The position numbers and the translations under genes were made by a program. Positions 46,459-59,249 of a stretch of 64,000 nucleotides of DNA are shown here, one piece after another (position 1 is the stretch's first letter; every line of letters begins with the position of its first letter). The stretch spans positions 6,386,001 to 6,450,000 of the forward strand of contig PUFA01000022.1 in the NCBI GenBank assembly GCA_003508835.1. The letters are read 5' to 3'. The DNA is from Eonycteris spelaea (lineage: Eukaryota; Chordata; Mammalia; Chiroptera; Pteropodidae). Under the pieces are notes generated by a model that worked only from the letters and a program-made list of their open reading frames with translations, was not told the origin of the DNA and ran no database searches.

Positions 46459-46873
46459 CGGGAAGTGAAGAGGGAAATACTATAAAGCGTCGAGTAGCTG
46501 GAAATGCAAGAACAAAATTTCTTGCAGATGGTCATAGCTTCGGTTTCATACTTAATTTTTCTATATGACTCAATGAAATCACTTAACCACACAAAAATAC
46601 TTAACATTTGAAATTGGAAAATTACTGCACTAATATCATTAGTAAGAACTATCATCAGCAACACAGAAAACACTCAAATATCTCTAATCCAGAAAATTTT
46701 AATTACCTAACCATGCTAAAAGTAACAAAATCATTCTCCCCGCTGCTTTTCCGTCGCTTAGAAAATAAGCCCGAGTACAATAAGTTAAATGCTACTTTTC
46801 TTATTTGTGGAAAGGAAGCAGTCTGAAAAGAGTGCAGCTGCCTCGATACATCCAGAAACCCTGGTATCTTTTA

Positions 46874-46935
46874 CAGAATCACACACATGTTCACAAGCAT
46901 GCACGTGTGTGCACGTGCGCACACACGCACACTCA
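46874..46935. repeat. Alternating purine-pyrimidine tract
   Basis: acacacatg, then gcatgcacgtgtgtgcacgt, gcgcacacacgcacac: nearly perfect purine-pyrimidine alternation with CG and GC steps, a good Z-DNA-prone sequence. Confidence 0.8.
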
Positions 46936-47945
46936 AGAGGCAACCCTTTTTATCTTTTTACTGTCTACTAAAACACACTTTGGTATATCAGTTAATGACA
47001 GATAAAATGACAGATAGAATGGAAATTCAACTTTCAAGTAAAAAAATCAGTTTCTGATGATTACTTAACTTTATTATTTGAAATCATTCTTGAGACATTC
47101 AAAAGGCAGTAGGTATTTTAATGCTGAGTACAATGAGGTGCTATGAATGTAGTATTTGAAAAGCCTCATCTTAAGCTGCACTGGCATTGTCACCGCACCC
47201 AACTGAAAACAATCATCAGTAGAAGGCTACTTGTATTCATCAGTGTCAAGGTTTAAACAAAATTAAAATTTTTTGTCTGATGTTGCTGCCCACGTCTATG
47301 AAAATACTTCAAATTTTAGATATGAATTTAGGGGTCATGACCATGTGTTTTGAGTATGCTACTTTTTTGTGATTCTTTGTCTATGAAATTTTCCAATGGC
47401 TTGCCCCAAAATAAAATTCATCTGTCAGAAAGCTGTGTAGTTTTATTTAAAAATAATAAGTACTTATCATCAAGTCTTCTTGTAACAACTTATTTATATA
47501 CATGCAAAAAAAATCTAAGAAATTAATTGCAACTAAAACTTACATATTTTAAGGCTCTATACTATTTAATACAATAAAATACTCATAATTTCATTCACAT
47601 GGAAATGCTCTCCTTACTCAAATTCTTTGTTTCATTTCCTGTTTAACTGCTTTTCTCAGTGTTTTTTTTTCCAGCTCCTTTTACTCTGTTCTTAATTTTT
47701 TTTTAATTCTTTCCTTCTCCCTCCTTTCTCAAACCTATTTTTATCTACAACCATAGCTTTATTTTTCCTCCAACAACTCTCGCACATAAAAGATATACTA
47801 GGGCACTAACAAAACGTAAACTTTAGAACCCATCATTTACACAGGCTCCATTCATATTATCAAATATCATATTTTAAAATTTTAATTTTGAAGGCCTCTG
47901 AAACTGTACAGGTTTTAATACTGTAAAACTTATCTCAGCCCCTTC
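46936..47945. other. Unique AT-rich sequence, nothing recognised
   Basis: No element or exon supported. Confidence 0.4.
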
Positions 47946-47949
47946 TCTT

Positions 47950-48705
47950 GATTGTGTACTCCTGACCTGTAATTTCTTTTAGACATTTACACCTAGAAAT
48001 GCTTTCCAAGAGAGAGGAACTCACTCTGGAACCCAAACTCAGTACGTACAATCTTAGCTTATACTATATCTAACCTTCTCTTTGGATAATTCCCACAATA
48101 GTAATTTAATTTTTATGCAGCTAGTCACTGAACTAAGAAACGTGGCAGCCATCCTTAATCTCCCATATATTTCAGCCCTAAAGAACTCGGGATAAAATTA
48201 ATTTTAAGCATGGTGCACAAAACCCTGAATGTGACTGACCACCACTGGCCTCTCTTGCTAAACTACCAAAAACGTACCATAAACTATTTACATCATTCAT
48301 AGATTAATTAAACCAGTAACAGCTCTCTGACTTTGAATTTACTATACCTTATGCTTAAAAGTCTTTCTCTATCTTTCATTCTAATTTAGACAGCATTGAA
48401 ACTCAGGCTTATACTTCTCACCACTTCCTGAATATTTTTGATAACTTCCTTTGTCAGCGTTCACCCATTCTCCTAAAATGTACACATTTATTTTTTCATA
48501 ATAGCACTGCATTTGACCTCTAGTGGAGTTCTTTTTAAATCAAAATTTATTAAAATGTATTATGTTATCCCTAACTCCACCAGAGGACTTGAATTTCCAT
48601 TATGAAGACCTATTTTATTCATTCTTATATTCTTATTGTCTAACACAATAATGACACAAATAATAGCACCCAGTAAGAATGCTGAATGAATGAATGCATT
48701 TACTG
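47950..48705 (+). mobile_element. L2 LINE 3' region (first of two adjacent sense copies)
   Basis: 'ccaccactggcctctcttgc' and the end 'ttgaatttccattatgaaga cctattttattcattcttat attcttattg' through 'agcacccagtaagaatgctg aatgaatgaatg' follow the L2 3' end ('gtaagctccatgagggcagg gatttttgt...ttgaatgaatga'). It ends with the typical gaatgaatgaatg terminus. Confidence 0.65.
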
Positions 48706-48724
48706 ATTTATTTTAGATGAAGAG

Positions 48725-49965
48725 TTTATGTTCCAGTCCAATACCAAACCCTCCACTCGTGCTCATGACCAATCTATTCTTTTCCATTATTCAGGACATC
48801 ACTTGAATAATTACTGCATCTGTCTCCTGCACCTTTTGTATAATTTCTCTCGTCTCTACTAGATTTGTTTCCATTGGCAGCGAATTGCTGCCAATATTCC
48901 CCATCTTTAAAAAAGTCCACCTTTCACCACGCTTGTCCTCCAACTATTACTCTATTTCTTTGTTTCTTTCTAAAAATCTGTTAGGAAGAGTTACCTAATC
49001 ATGTCCCTAATTCCTTTTTTGTTGTTGTTATTGTGGCTTGGGTCCTTTATATTTAGGCTTTTTTCTTAACATCCACTTCACCATATCTGTTCATGTCATC
49101 CATTTTTGGGCACCCAATTGTTAAACATTCACCTTTCATTCTTATCTTCCTGGATTTATCAGATGGATTTGACACAGTAGATGAGGTTCTTCTTTGCTTA
49201 ATTTCACTTCCCACCTCATTACTTACTTTCTTAGTTTCCTATGCTCTCTCAGTCTCTTAATTGGGAAAGATGTAGAGCTCTTAGAAAGCTTCCAGTTGTT
49301 TGCCTGTGAGCATGTATTCATGTTACCTCAAACAACGTTGTGCTTTTAATATCACTCATCAAACATTTCAAAAATTTGTAACTCCAAGTCTGACTTCACT
49401 TTTGAAGTCCAGATATATACTGAAAAACGTATCTGACTCGTCCCTCCTTCTAATAGATAGCTCACACTTAAGACATTCAAACTCTTAAATTAACTTCTCC
49501 ATCCAGTTTCTCTGGATCCAATATTTGGAGTTATCCTATGGTCTTCTCTTTAATGTTCTTTGTCCAAAGTGCATTATCGAATGATCAGTAAATCCTGTTG
49601 ATTGTACCTTCAAAATATATATAGTGTATAATCACTTCTTACTACCTTTACTGCTACAATCCTACTCTAAGCCGCCATTGTATCTTACCTGGAATGCTGT
49701 GGCATTCTCCTAAGTGCTCTCCATGATTTTCTCCTGTTCCTTTAAAGTGTACCTTCAATTCAGCAGCCTATATGATCTTTTGAAAAGATCACATACATCA
49801 ACTCAGATGAAACTCTATGAGATTCTCCCATGGCTTCCCCCACTTTTGCCTTTTGCCTTTCTTTCCATAAACTGTAAATCTTTCCTTACTATCTGCATTT
49901 AAAGTTCAATTTTAACTACTTTTTTCTATTGTCATTGCACTATTCTTTGAGAATATGGTCACTTT
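48725..49965 (+). mobile_element. L2 LINE reverse-transcriptase region (second sense copy)
   Basis: Best match of L2 in the window: 'atcagatggatttgacacag tagatgaggttcttc' (compare 'gcagcatttgacactgttga ccactccctcc'), 'gatcagtaaatcctgttgat tgtaccttcaaaatatatat' (compare 'atcagcaaatcctgttggct ctaccttcaaaatatatcc'), and 'cttactacctttactgctac aatcctactctaagccgcca'. All frames are broken. Confidence 0.85.
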
Positions 49966-50255
49966 ATTGTTTCTCTTATAGTATTTAACTAATCCTCTTA
50001 GGCTTTCTCAAATTAAAAAAAAAAAACCTCTAGTTTATAATGCTTCTTTAATCATTTCATTGCCATTTTAGTTTTATTTAGAATGTATAAAAGATACCAT
50101 ACTTGAAAACACTAGTATATTTAAGTAGCCTCTAGCCATTTTAGTTTGTTTTACAGGCTTTTTCAGGGCATATATTTTTTACAAAGTACATCATATATCT
50201 GACCACATATGTGACCCCCTTTATTCTTATCTACCTCCTCAGCTCCAAACACACG
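49966..50255. other. Unclassified AT-rich sequence with A-run
   Basis: A12 run near 50015; otherwise nothing recognised. Confidence 0.4.
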
Positions 50256-50257
50256 GC

Positions 50258-50395
50258 GACAGATGGAGATCTGACTTTGGGCGGTGAACATGCAATGTAA
50301 CATACAGGTGATGTATTATTGAATTACACGCTGGAAACCTATGTAATCTTATTAATCAATGTTACCCCAATAAATTTAAATAAACAAACAATGGT
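50258..50395 (+). mobile_element. L1 3' UTR terminal fragment
   Basis: 'gatctgactttgggcggtga acatgcaatgtaacatacag gtgatgtattattgaattac' and the end 'ttaatcaatgttaccccaat aaat' match the 3' UTR of the L1 at 27345-28221. Only about 140 bp, so severely 5'-truncated. Target-site duplication not clear. Confidence 0.85.
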
Positions 50396-52109
50396 ATCTA
50401 AAAAAAGAAATATACACACAAACATATACACATGAACATACAAATACAAGGTCATTTTTGTGAAAGTGTCTTTGGACTTTTCCACCAGGCAATGTTTCCT
50501 AAATTTCTTCTACATGGGTTTGACATTTGTCATGTAAAAATGACCGAAATGTTCCTGATTACGTTTATTTTCCAGCAATGCCACCCACCATTATTTACTG
50601 ATGGTTTTTAAAAAGTGTATTTCTCCTTGTAATGATTGACTACCCAATAATTAACATAATGGAATAAATACATTAAAAAATGAAATAATAAAAACATGTA
50701 AAATTAGAAATATAACCAAATTTTGTTGCTAAGAAATAACAAACAGTCAATAGCAATTTAGGATACAGCTAACCACATGTTAGTCATTGACATAAAGTTC
50801 TCTAATGGGAGAAATCTGAGTAACGTTCATGGGTACAAAAAAAAAACCTTGCAAAATGTTAAATTTCTTCATTATATTTTACAATGTGCTTTGACAATAT
50901 GTTTTATTACAGCAATCATTCTAGCCTTCCTTTAGTCCTATACTGAGTCAAAATAGTGATTATTTAGAAAAAAAAAAACTGAATTTCACTAAGGTGAAAG
51001 CTGGGTTTTATTCATCATGCATTAATTCCTTAATATGACATTGTATTTCCATAGATGAAGTGCAGGCCTCTTTCTAAACAGAGTCCACATGTTTGCAGCT
51101 TGCCCAGGCCATATTCCTGTTCCACAGGTAATAATTACTACAGCATTTATCAAAGTGGCTGTCGGCAAAAGAGCCATGTGTACCTTCTCCTCTCCAATTG
51201 TTACAAATGGAAGAGACTAGAAAATTAAAAATAAAACTTCAAGGATGAAGGGGCAGAACAAAATATTAATCAGTTTCCAGCTGAGTTAGTGTAACCACTA
51301 AATCTTACTTTGAAGTAAGCAAAGAGCTGATCCTTGGAGAGAAAAGAATGAACATAAAGGAAGCATTTAAAAAAATCTCTCATCTTCTTTGGAATATTTG
51401 TTGCTTAAACTACCCATTATTTTTAGTATTAGAATGTAAAGGCTTTTGACTAGGCTTTGAAACTGATATGCTCTTGAAGTTGTTAGGGCTGAAGGAGAGG
51501 AGTGACATCTTTATTAAAGCATTTTTTGATTATAATAAACAATTCATATACATGGCTCTGCTGCTTCTATGACCAAATATCTCCACGTATATTTCATTTC
51601 TTTCTCTAGAGCATCTCCCCAGCCACTACATATACATATGTATGTGTGCATGTACATACACACATATGCATGTACATACATTTAAGTGGAATAGTTATTT
51701 CATATTAAACCTCTTAATTCAAAGCCTAATACTAAGATGGCATCAAATATTTTATATGTGTAGATTATTAATGAGATAAAAAATATTCAAATCTGACTAT
51801 CTTGTTTCCCAATTTACAGTAAAATAACTTTGGTTATTGTTCATAAATGATGCATTTTAAAAATTGCTCTTACTTTTTGAAATTTAATTTGAGAAAATAA
51901 TTCTATAGAAATATTTTTAGTTGATTCTTTTGTTCATTTTTCATTATTGTTTGATTTTAACTTTTATTTTTGATAAATTATATGCATAATCTTTACTGTA
52001 AATTCATGACAAATATACATAAACCCAATGATAGACACTCAGTACTTAATCTCTCTTGTTAGTATATTACTGCTATACTACAGCTTGCATTTTGACACTT
52101 AAAATCACA

Positions 52110-52113
<4 letters not shown>
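50396..52113. other. Repeat-poor sequence
   Basis: No interspersed repeat recognised. Contains a TG/CA/TA palindromic simple tract at 51628-51682, and an exon-like segment at 51082-51127 (acceptor ctttctaaacag and donor cag|gtaata) that is weak evidence only. Confidence 0.4.

Positions 52114-52160
<47 letters not shown>
52114..52160. repeat. (CA)n microsatellite
   Basis: About 23 CA units. Confidence 0.97.
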
Positions 52161-52162
<2 letters not shown>

Positions 52163-53560
52163 CTGTACCCTAATTGGAGTTAAAGTAATTGAATTATGCT
52201 ATCAGATTTAAGCAAAAGCATTTTCTAGCAATTAGATTTTGAAATTTCAATTATAAGTGTATAATGCAGTCATTACTATTTTCATCAAATATTGGCAAAG
52301 TCCTCTCATTTGAGTGGCATTCCTATTCTAAGTTAGAGAAGCAGAGGCAAGAGATCTGCCCTGGATGGGGGGGGGCCCTCTGTCTCCCTAAGAACTAGGG
52401 GCTTGTTGAGCTGGGCTGGATGAGCGCTGGACATAAATCAACAGAAATGGTAATGTATGTTTCAACTTAGCAAAGCGTGGACATTTACGAACCCCCGTTC
52501 AATCTGTGAAATAATGACGAGACTTTTGATTTTTTAAAATTATACCAAGTTTGCTTTCAATTTATTTTTATACAAAAAAAAATTTTTAAGAAGGTTAATT
52601 AATCCAGATTTTACATGCAAATATTATATACTGTTTATACAGTTTATAAAAGCTTACATACATATATGCCTGTCCTTTTCTGATTTTATTTTGTCTCTTT
52701 CATTTGTGAAAATCTTACTCTTAGGTCAGCTTTAGAGTTAAAAAGAAAAGGGATTATTGTATGTTTCCATTTGATTCGAATTTGCCACCTTAGACATACC
52801 TCACGATGTGACTAAGGCTTTGAAGACCTTGGCTGGTGTGTAGGAATATTAAGACCTATTTGTATAAAAAAAAAAAAATGCCCCTTTACATATTTAAGTT
52901 TTAAAAAATATTTGCCATGTTACAAACAATTGCATTCCTTGAAAAGTGATAGAAATGTGTCTATTTTAACTGCTGTTTACAAAGCCAGGTACATTTACTG
53001 GAGGACCCTTCCATTACTTTCCAATATGCATCCTTATTGAAATACCTATGAGAATAAGTTGGTGTGATATTTGTGCTTGCATGCAATTTCATTGTTTCTA
53101 TTAAGTAATTGGGAAGAAGGGGAAATGAGGATCCTTAGCCTTGAATGAAGAAGTGATGAATATTTATCACTTTGGCCCAGTCTTTCTCCCTCAGTTGAGG
53201 TAATAACAGTTAAATCACCTCGCTGCTTTAAAAATTACTAAGTAGCCTCCATAGTTTGTGCAAAGCATACATGGGTCCTGAATATGTAGTTAGATATTTG
53301 GAACAAAAAAAGAAACATCTTAAGCAGAAAGCTGCAGGTAATATTTGAACATTGTTTAACACTGTCTTAGGTAGAAAAAAGGAATAACAAAATAACCTCT
53401 TTAAAGGTAGTTTTGTGTCACGAAACTTTTATCTCATTGTTTTAAAAATAATCCATTTAGACTTAAATCAGAGAAAAAAACTATTTGTTATTTTTCACAG
53501 GGTTTTAAAACGCTATCTTCCCCATTTCTTATGAATATCTTATGAGATAAATGAAAACAT
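52161..53560. other. Repeat-poor AT-rich sequence
   Basis: A small GC-rich patch with a G9 run (52330-52440) is the only compositional feature. No gene supported. Confidence 0.4.
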
Positions 53561-53561
53561 C

Positions 53562-53606
53562 TAACTAATGCTTGGCTCATAGGAGGCACTCAAATATTAG
53601 TTTTTG
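53562..53606 (+). repeat. L2/MIR 3' terminal fragment
   Basis: 'taatgcttggctcataggag gcactcaaatattag' matches 'cagtgcctggcacatagtag gcgctcaataaat'. Confidence 0.65.
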
Positions 53607-53889
53607 TCTCTCAAGATGAACCACTATGTACATTTGTTTTTAACAGACATTCAGGGAATATTATTTTTTATGATTTATTTAGTTTAAACATATATCATTG
53701 TTTTACTCCAGAGTCAGAAAGTATGTTAAAACTGCATGATTTGAGCCTATCATTTTATAAATCAATTAAAAAAAAAAAAAAACCATGAAATCTAAGTAAC
53801 TAATAAGGGAATTCTAAGTTAGAACAATCCAGTTTGGGGTTTTATTTCTGATTTTCGGCCTGTGTTCTTTCAATTAGTTTCTAGCCTTG

Positions 53890-53975
53890 TCTCTTTACCT
53901 GATTTATCAGCTCCATGACAGCAGGAAGTAGATCTGTGTCTGGATCGCCCATAATGTCCAGCGCAACTGCCAAAA
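53890..53975 (+). repeat. L2 3' end fragment
   Basis: 'cagctccatgacagcaggaa gtagatctgtgtctgg' followed by 'cataatgtccagcgcaactg' matches L2 'aagctccatgagggcaggga ttttgtctg...atccccagcgcctag'. Confidence 0.7.
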
Positions 53976-55396
53976 TGCATATATGTCCATTTGATATATT
54001 CTGTTAAGTTTGAAACTAATGGAGTGTACTATAATGCTAAGATTGTGCTGTTGGAATATTGAGGGATAGAAGAATGGAGCAAGCCTCAGCAACACGGCAT
54101 GGATGGGAATCGGAGTATCATGCCAGTTTGGAAATAACATGGTATTTCTGTCCTAACACTGTTGATATTATATGTATTATTGGGAAATCTGAGTATTCTT
54201 CTTTATGTTTCTTTAGTAAAGAGAAATGTCTCTGTAAAAAACATTCAGAATTATTCCTATAATATTCTTTTATAAAATAATAAATGAACAAGAAAAATAT
54301 ATTAAAGTTTTCATTAGAGCCCCTGCTTAATCCTCATATATAATCTTCCCTTGTTTCTTTTAAGCCCTTATCATGTAAGCTGCTTCATTGTTAATTTATT
54401 TATAATAGAAAATATTTAATTGAAGTCATCATAATCAAGGAAAAAAAGGGATTCATTTCTACTCATCTATGTTAGCATATGTAGAACCGTTATTTTATAT
54501 GTACAGAACATTAAAAATGTTTACTTTAATCACTTCACATTTTTCTAGTAAATAGCAATACCCATCTTGCTTTAAATATTTTAAACAAGTCCAAATTGTT
54601 TAGTGAGACTGCAAGTTTTTTGTGGTTGAAGAGTTTCATGAAATTCCAATAGCTCTACAGTTGGAACAGTTATTTTCTAAATATTCAGTTATTAGAGGAT
54701 GATGAAGATTTCCAAAGAAATTGATGCCCACATTCTCATTCAAATTGGTGGGTAAAATAGCTTGTGCTTTGAAAACCATGCCTAAGTAATTAGGGGGGAA
54801 TATGGCATTTTGTATTCTTGGCTCTCTGTGATCCTCTCAAGTGAACATATGGAAATGAATATGGGATTAAACCAAATACTGAATACACTAATTCTCCTCC
54901 ACCTCAGTTTTTTCTTTTGATTTATTTTTTTCCTTTTAACCCAAATTAAATCTCTTGATATTTTGGTTCCTATTTAGAATAGCAACAATTTCCCCTGAAT
55001 TGCTTTTATGTTACATTAAAAATCCAAGGGTAAATGTCATTAACTGCAGTTTTAGCCATTAGTCTCAGCCCATCATTATACTATTGACATAACATAGAAT
55101 TTGTCTCTGTATGTGCAATTCTGACTAATTCAACTCTCGACTGGAAAACTTTTCTGAATCCTTTAAGTGTAATGATTTAGCTTAAGCAATATAGCCATCA
55201 AAGAGAAATCTGAAGTAGTAATAGTTGAAGGTAAAACTTAAAAATAATTTCTTACTTTTATTAAAAAAAAAAGTGACAAGGGTATAAGCCACGTCTTTGT
55301 TTAAAGTATGGAAGTCTGTGATAAAAAAAAAAAAAGTAAATATAAACAGAGACCATGAACATAGAACAACAAAAGGAAAATATAGTTATTTGGACA
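53976..55396. other. Repeat-poor AT-rich sequence
   Basis: No element recognised. 54900-55180 has several homeodomain-like words, but nothing specific. Confidence 0.4.
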
Positions 55397-55397
55397 T

Positions 55398-55429
<32 letters not shown>

Positions 55430-55441
55430 TATATATATATA
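55397..55441. repeat. (TA)n microsatellite
   Basis: Two (TA)n runs separated by ttaa; self-complementary and cruciform-prone. Confidence 0.95.
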
Positions 55442-56117
55442 GATCATATAACATTGAAATAGAGTTAGCAATTCTGAAGGTATTGTGTGAATATATAATT
55501 TTGTTACATTAACGTAAACATACAGATTGTTTGTTTATATATTTGTTTATAATACTTCTACATACTTAAGTTTGAAATACAAACATTTAACCATTATACT
55601 TTAAATGTTTGCTATTTTTGAAAAACATTTTTAGCTACTGTCTCCTGAAAAAGAAACAAATGAGTCTTCATAAATTTAAATCCTTCCAGTGGTGTTAAAA
55701 AAGGACCCAGATTTTAGGTTTCTTCCACAAAAATCATTTCTACCTAGGCTTCAGATCTTGTAAATATCAGCTCCCAGGAGCATAGGATAAAATATAATCT
55801 ATTGAAATACCAGACCTAGAGAGCTAACTAGAAAAGTTTTACGGAATTTGTTGCTCAAACAAAGGCACATACCAAGATAAATATCAAGCAAACAATCAAA
55901 GACTCATGAAATACTGACAGTAAACAAAATACATGAATTTACTAGGCAGGAAATGACAAATTCTTTAACCACATAAATAAATTATTTTAGAAGGTTCATT
56001 CATTAACTTTTCTTTAAGCTTGTCAAATTGAGCACTCAACGCTTGGCCCTTACTAAATAAAGTCTGGTCTCCACTTGAGTGCGGAAGGAAAAGGTAAAAG
56101 TGTGAACACATACCTAC
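55442..56117. other. Repeat-free sequence downstream of the exon
   Basis: On the minus strand this would be intron 3' of the exon at 56118-56193. No repeat recognised. Confidence 0.4.
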
Positions 56118-56193
56118 CTCTTTTATTCTTGACTTCTTGATCCACAGGCAGGAGATGCTCAGGATTGACTGCCATGTTCCCTGGAACTGAGAT
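56118..56193 (-). CDS. Candidate coding exon, gene not identified
   Basis: On the minus strand a 3' splice site (tattgttttccacag, AG at 56194-56195, with an attaaca branch-like motif about 20 bases upstream) precedes a 76-nt exon. It ends at a 5' splice site, aagag|gtaggtatgt, with GT at 56116-56117. A second donor, ggtag|gtatgt, overlaps 4 bases further on. The exon contains ATG in a strong Kozak context (ggaacATGg) at 56173-56175, then an open frame MAVNPEHLLPVDQEVKNKR running out in phase 1. The frame is also open upstream of the ATG to the acceptor (ISVPGN), so an internal coding exon is equally possible. A second frame is open too. I do not recognise the protein. A start-codon-bearing exon 2 of a large minus-strand gene fits the repeat-poor surroundings. 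It is too short to exclude a decoy exon. Confidence 0.5.
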
Positions 56194-56199
56194 CTGTGG

Positions 56200-59100
56200 A
56201 AAACAATATGTTAATGTTAAATTAAAGGCACGTCTTGGAGAAAAAGTGTCCTGCTGCTGGAGCTCACTTTTTCAGGAACAGGCTTTGTGGTGATTGAGTT
56301 AGACTGACTTTCACCATCAACATACACGTGGTGCACCCTATAGTGGTTCCATTTCCTGACCGGAGCTCATCCCTCTCGTAGTGTTGAAGTAAATGCTCCT
56401 GTCAGTCAGAGTGAGCCACGAGCTCATTACTTCCCCCAGTGATATCCTCTCTGCAGGAGCCCAGGAAGACTTCTTTCTGGCTTATTTACCAAGAAAGCAC
56501 ACTCAGAGGAACAGACTGTGTGAGTGCATGTACCTCTGTGTGTATAAACTAACTTTTTAGTCAACATTTTTATAATGTTTAAAGATAAATTAAGTAATTC
56601 TTTAACATTAAAAGGTTTTTATAAAGAGGAAACTCTAGTACAAAATTAATCCTAATTATAACATGTTACTAAAACACAGTGGCATAACAATATTAATATA
56701 TTTAGTATGTTTTTCTTTTTGTTTCCAAACTGAAATGGCTTTGTTGAAATTTATCTATGTCTAAGTTGATATTGGTATTCCTTTACTCACCTTCTAGGTG
56801 AGATCATCAGAAACAGAAGCTAAAGCGTTTTCTTATTTTAATAAAATAAATGCATTTCAAAAAATAAGTAAAAATATTTCTTAATAAATAAATCAAGAAA
56901 ATTCTCATAAAGATACATAACTCCTTAAGTCACATACAACTCAAATATTAAATTTAGAGGCACTTTTTTGAGAAGAAAGTAGGGCAAATAGGAAATAGAA
57001 GAACAAGACATTAGTTCAAAAGGATCTACTTGACTGGAAATCTAGAATTATTGAGTTAAATCCTTCCCCTTGGGGTTTACCAAGTATACATTTCAGAATT
57101 CGAAATTATCTCCTCTCCCTATATATGATGAAACTAGCTTATCACACACAGCCATTCTAAAGACAAACAACTGAATAGAAGCATTCTGTTTTATGGCAGG
57201 TTTTTATTTTCTGATCAATGAACAATTATGAAACCTTCATCATGTTCTTATAACTGTTAACAATGCTGAATAGTTTAAAATCAGAAGAGATCTGTGAAAT
57301 CCATGTACCATTTCCCAAAATACATTCCAGTATATTAGTTCTGCAAAATATTCTAAGGGAAAATGATGATGATGATAGTGGTTGTGGAGGAGTTACATGA
57401 ATACGATTGGAAAACTGCAAATTATATCTATCTCTTGACAATTTACCAAGCATATTAGTATACTGAAATCTAGTATCTGTGCAGTAGAGTGTTACACACT
57501 CAAAAACTGTTTAACAAATATTTTCCAAATTTAGATGCCCACGAAACAACCTGTTGCAATGCTCATCTACCCCAACTGTATTTTTTAAACACATTGTACA
57601 ATGTCTTACTCAACAGGTCCTACCTTCAAAGTCAGGAGAATTATAAGTTGTAGTAAGTCAGCCACTATAAGTGTTAAAACAAAACAAAACTAAACTAAAT
57701 AAAATGAAACAAAAAACAAAAACTTAAGGCTGTGAATAATGAAAATATAAAGAAGTAAAGTAGATTTTAGGTCTCTTTTGAATAGAATTCATGTTTTCTT
57801 CTATAGTATACCTTCAAGTGAACAAAAGGAATGCAGTTACATCTGCCTTGTGCATTCTGCACTTGTCCACTCACTCACTGGCCGGGTTGAGAGAGGGTTT
57901 ATACCACAGAACACTGACAGTCTCGTGTGCTATTGAAGAGACAAAAATTGGTTCTAATGCCTAGCTTAATGATCTCAAATATGCCATATTTCATATGCAG
58001 ACTGTTACATACTTCTTAGAATTGTGTTAGACATATAAACATTACTGCTGGCATTTTAAAAACTGCAAGAAATTTGGTAGTTTCCTGAAAGACAAACAAA
58101 GCAAAGGGATAGCAAAGCAACTCCTTTCTCTGAGAAAATTTTATCCAAAAGACCTGACAGTACTTAAAGCCATTCTAATGAAATTTTACCTGGTGTTTAC
58201 AATACATTTGAAGTCTTCTTGAATTTTCAACCTTTCCTTAAGGTTTTCCAAAGTTTCCTAGTAATCAATATTGGATTTGCAAGGGATTCCTCTTAGAGTT
58301 CTTCAGAATTATTTCTCCAAATGTTGTTTCTACTATAAGTCCAATTTACATATAGTTAACATTTACATTATTCTGATAATGTACAAATATGGTTTAAAGT
58401 CAGTGTTTTATTTGGTTTAACCACAAAATGAAATGTTCACTTTGAAGTTTAATGACTTTTGTTTCTGGTTAAGTAAAAACTGAACTTCCTGGGCTCTTAT
58501 TACACACTCACACACATACGGAGGCAAGCACAGGCACATAGTCATCTATAAACATGGAACGGTATGTTTTATATGTGTGTAATATGTGTATGTTAATATG
58601 CATACATATAAATCATCTATGCATTTTTGTGTATAGATGTATTTAGTCTCTTTACCTGGCTCTGCCTGCCTTGGTCTATATATACTACCGTAAGCTAGAA
58701 CTAGGTATTTCAATTGACATTAGCTTATGTAAATCTAATAACCAGACTCTGATCTATAGTTTAGTAACTGCATTTATATGATAAGACTTAAGAACAGAAT
58801 AAGGCTTAGATGTTTTCCATCAAACATGGCCCCAAAATACATGGTTACAACATTTGCTGAATGAGAACAATTAAATTGGCAGTTGTTTTCCTTTTGATCC
58901 AAATAAACAGAAGGAAAAAATTAAAATTTCAGTTTCTATCTTTAATTTACTCATCATCACGTAGATTAAAAGGTAAGGAAATTGATACCAAAGTTTTATT
59001 ATTATCAAAATTAACAGGAATTGATTGTTAATGACAAAAATCCTTGTGGGTATTTTATGCTAAAGATCACCAAAAAGATATATTTGAATTAACTGTATTG

Positions 59101-59217
59101 AAAATTGATCATTTCAATTTTTGAAAATTGAAAAACTTTGATTTCTTAAAAAGGTAACTTTTTAATTTATAAAATATTTGATATATTTAAAACAATGGCA
59201 ATGTTTTAAGTACTTTC
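56200..59217. other. Repeat-poor sequence upstream of the exon
   Basis: GC-moderate and non-repetitive just above the exon (56220-56540), then AT-rich. A degenerate AAAAC-type tract lies at 57668-57722. The minus open frame at 57226-57453 has no recognised domain. Confidence 0.4.
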
Positions 59218-59233
59218 TTTTTTTTTTTTTTTT
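59218..59233. repeat. T16 homopolymer
   Basis: Run of 16 T bordering the MIR fragment. Confidence 0.9.
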
Positions 59234-59249
59234 AATTCTTCAGTAATTC

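Noticed and set aside
56770..56800. Minus-strand gtgagt donor-like site inside a ctcacct/aggtgag inverted repeat
   Set aside because: No convincing acceptor upstream; likely chance.
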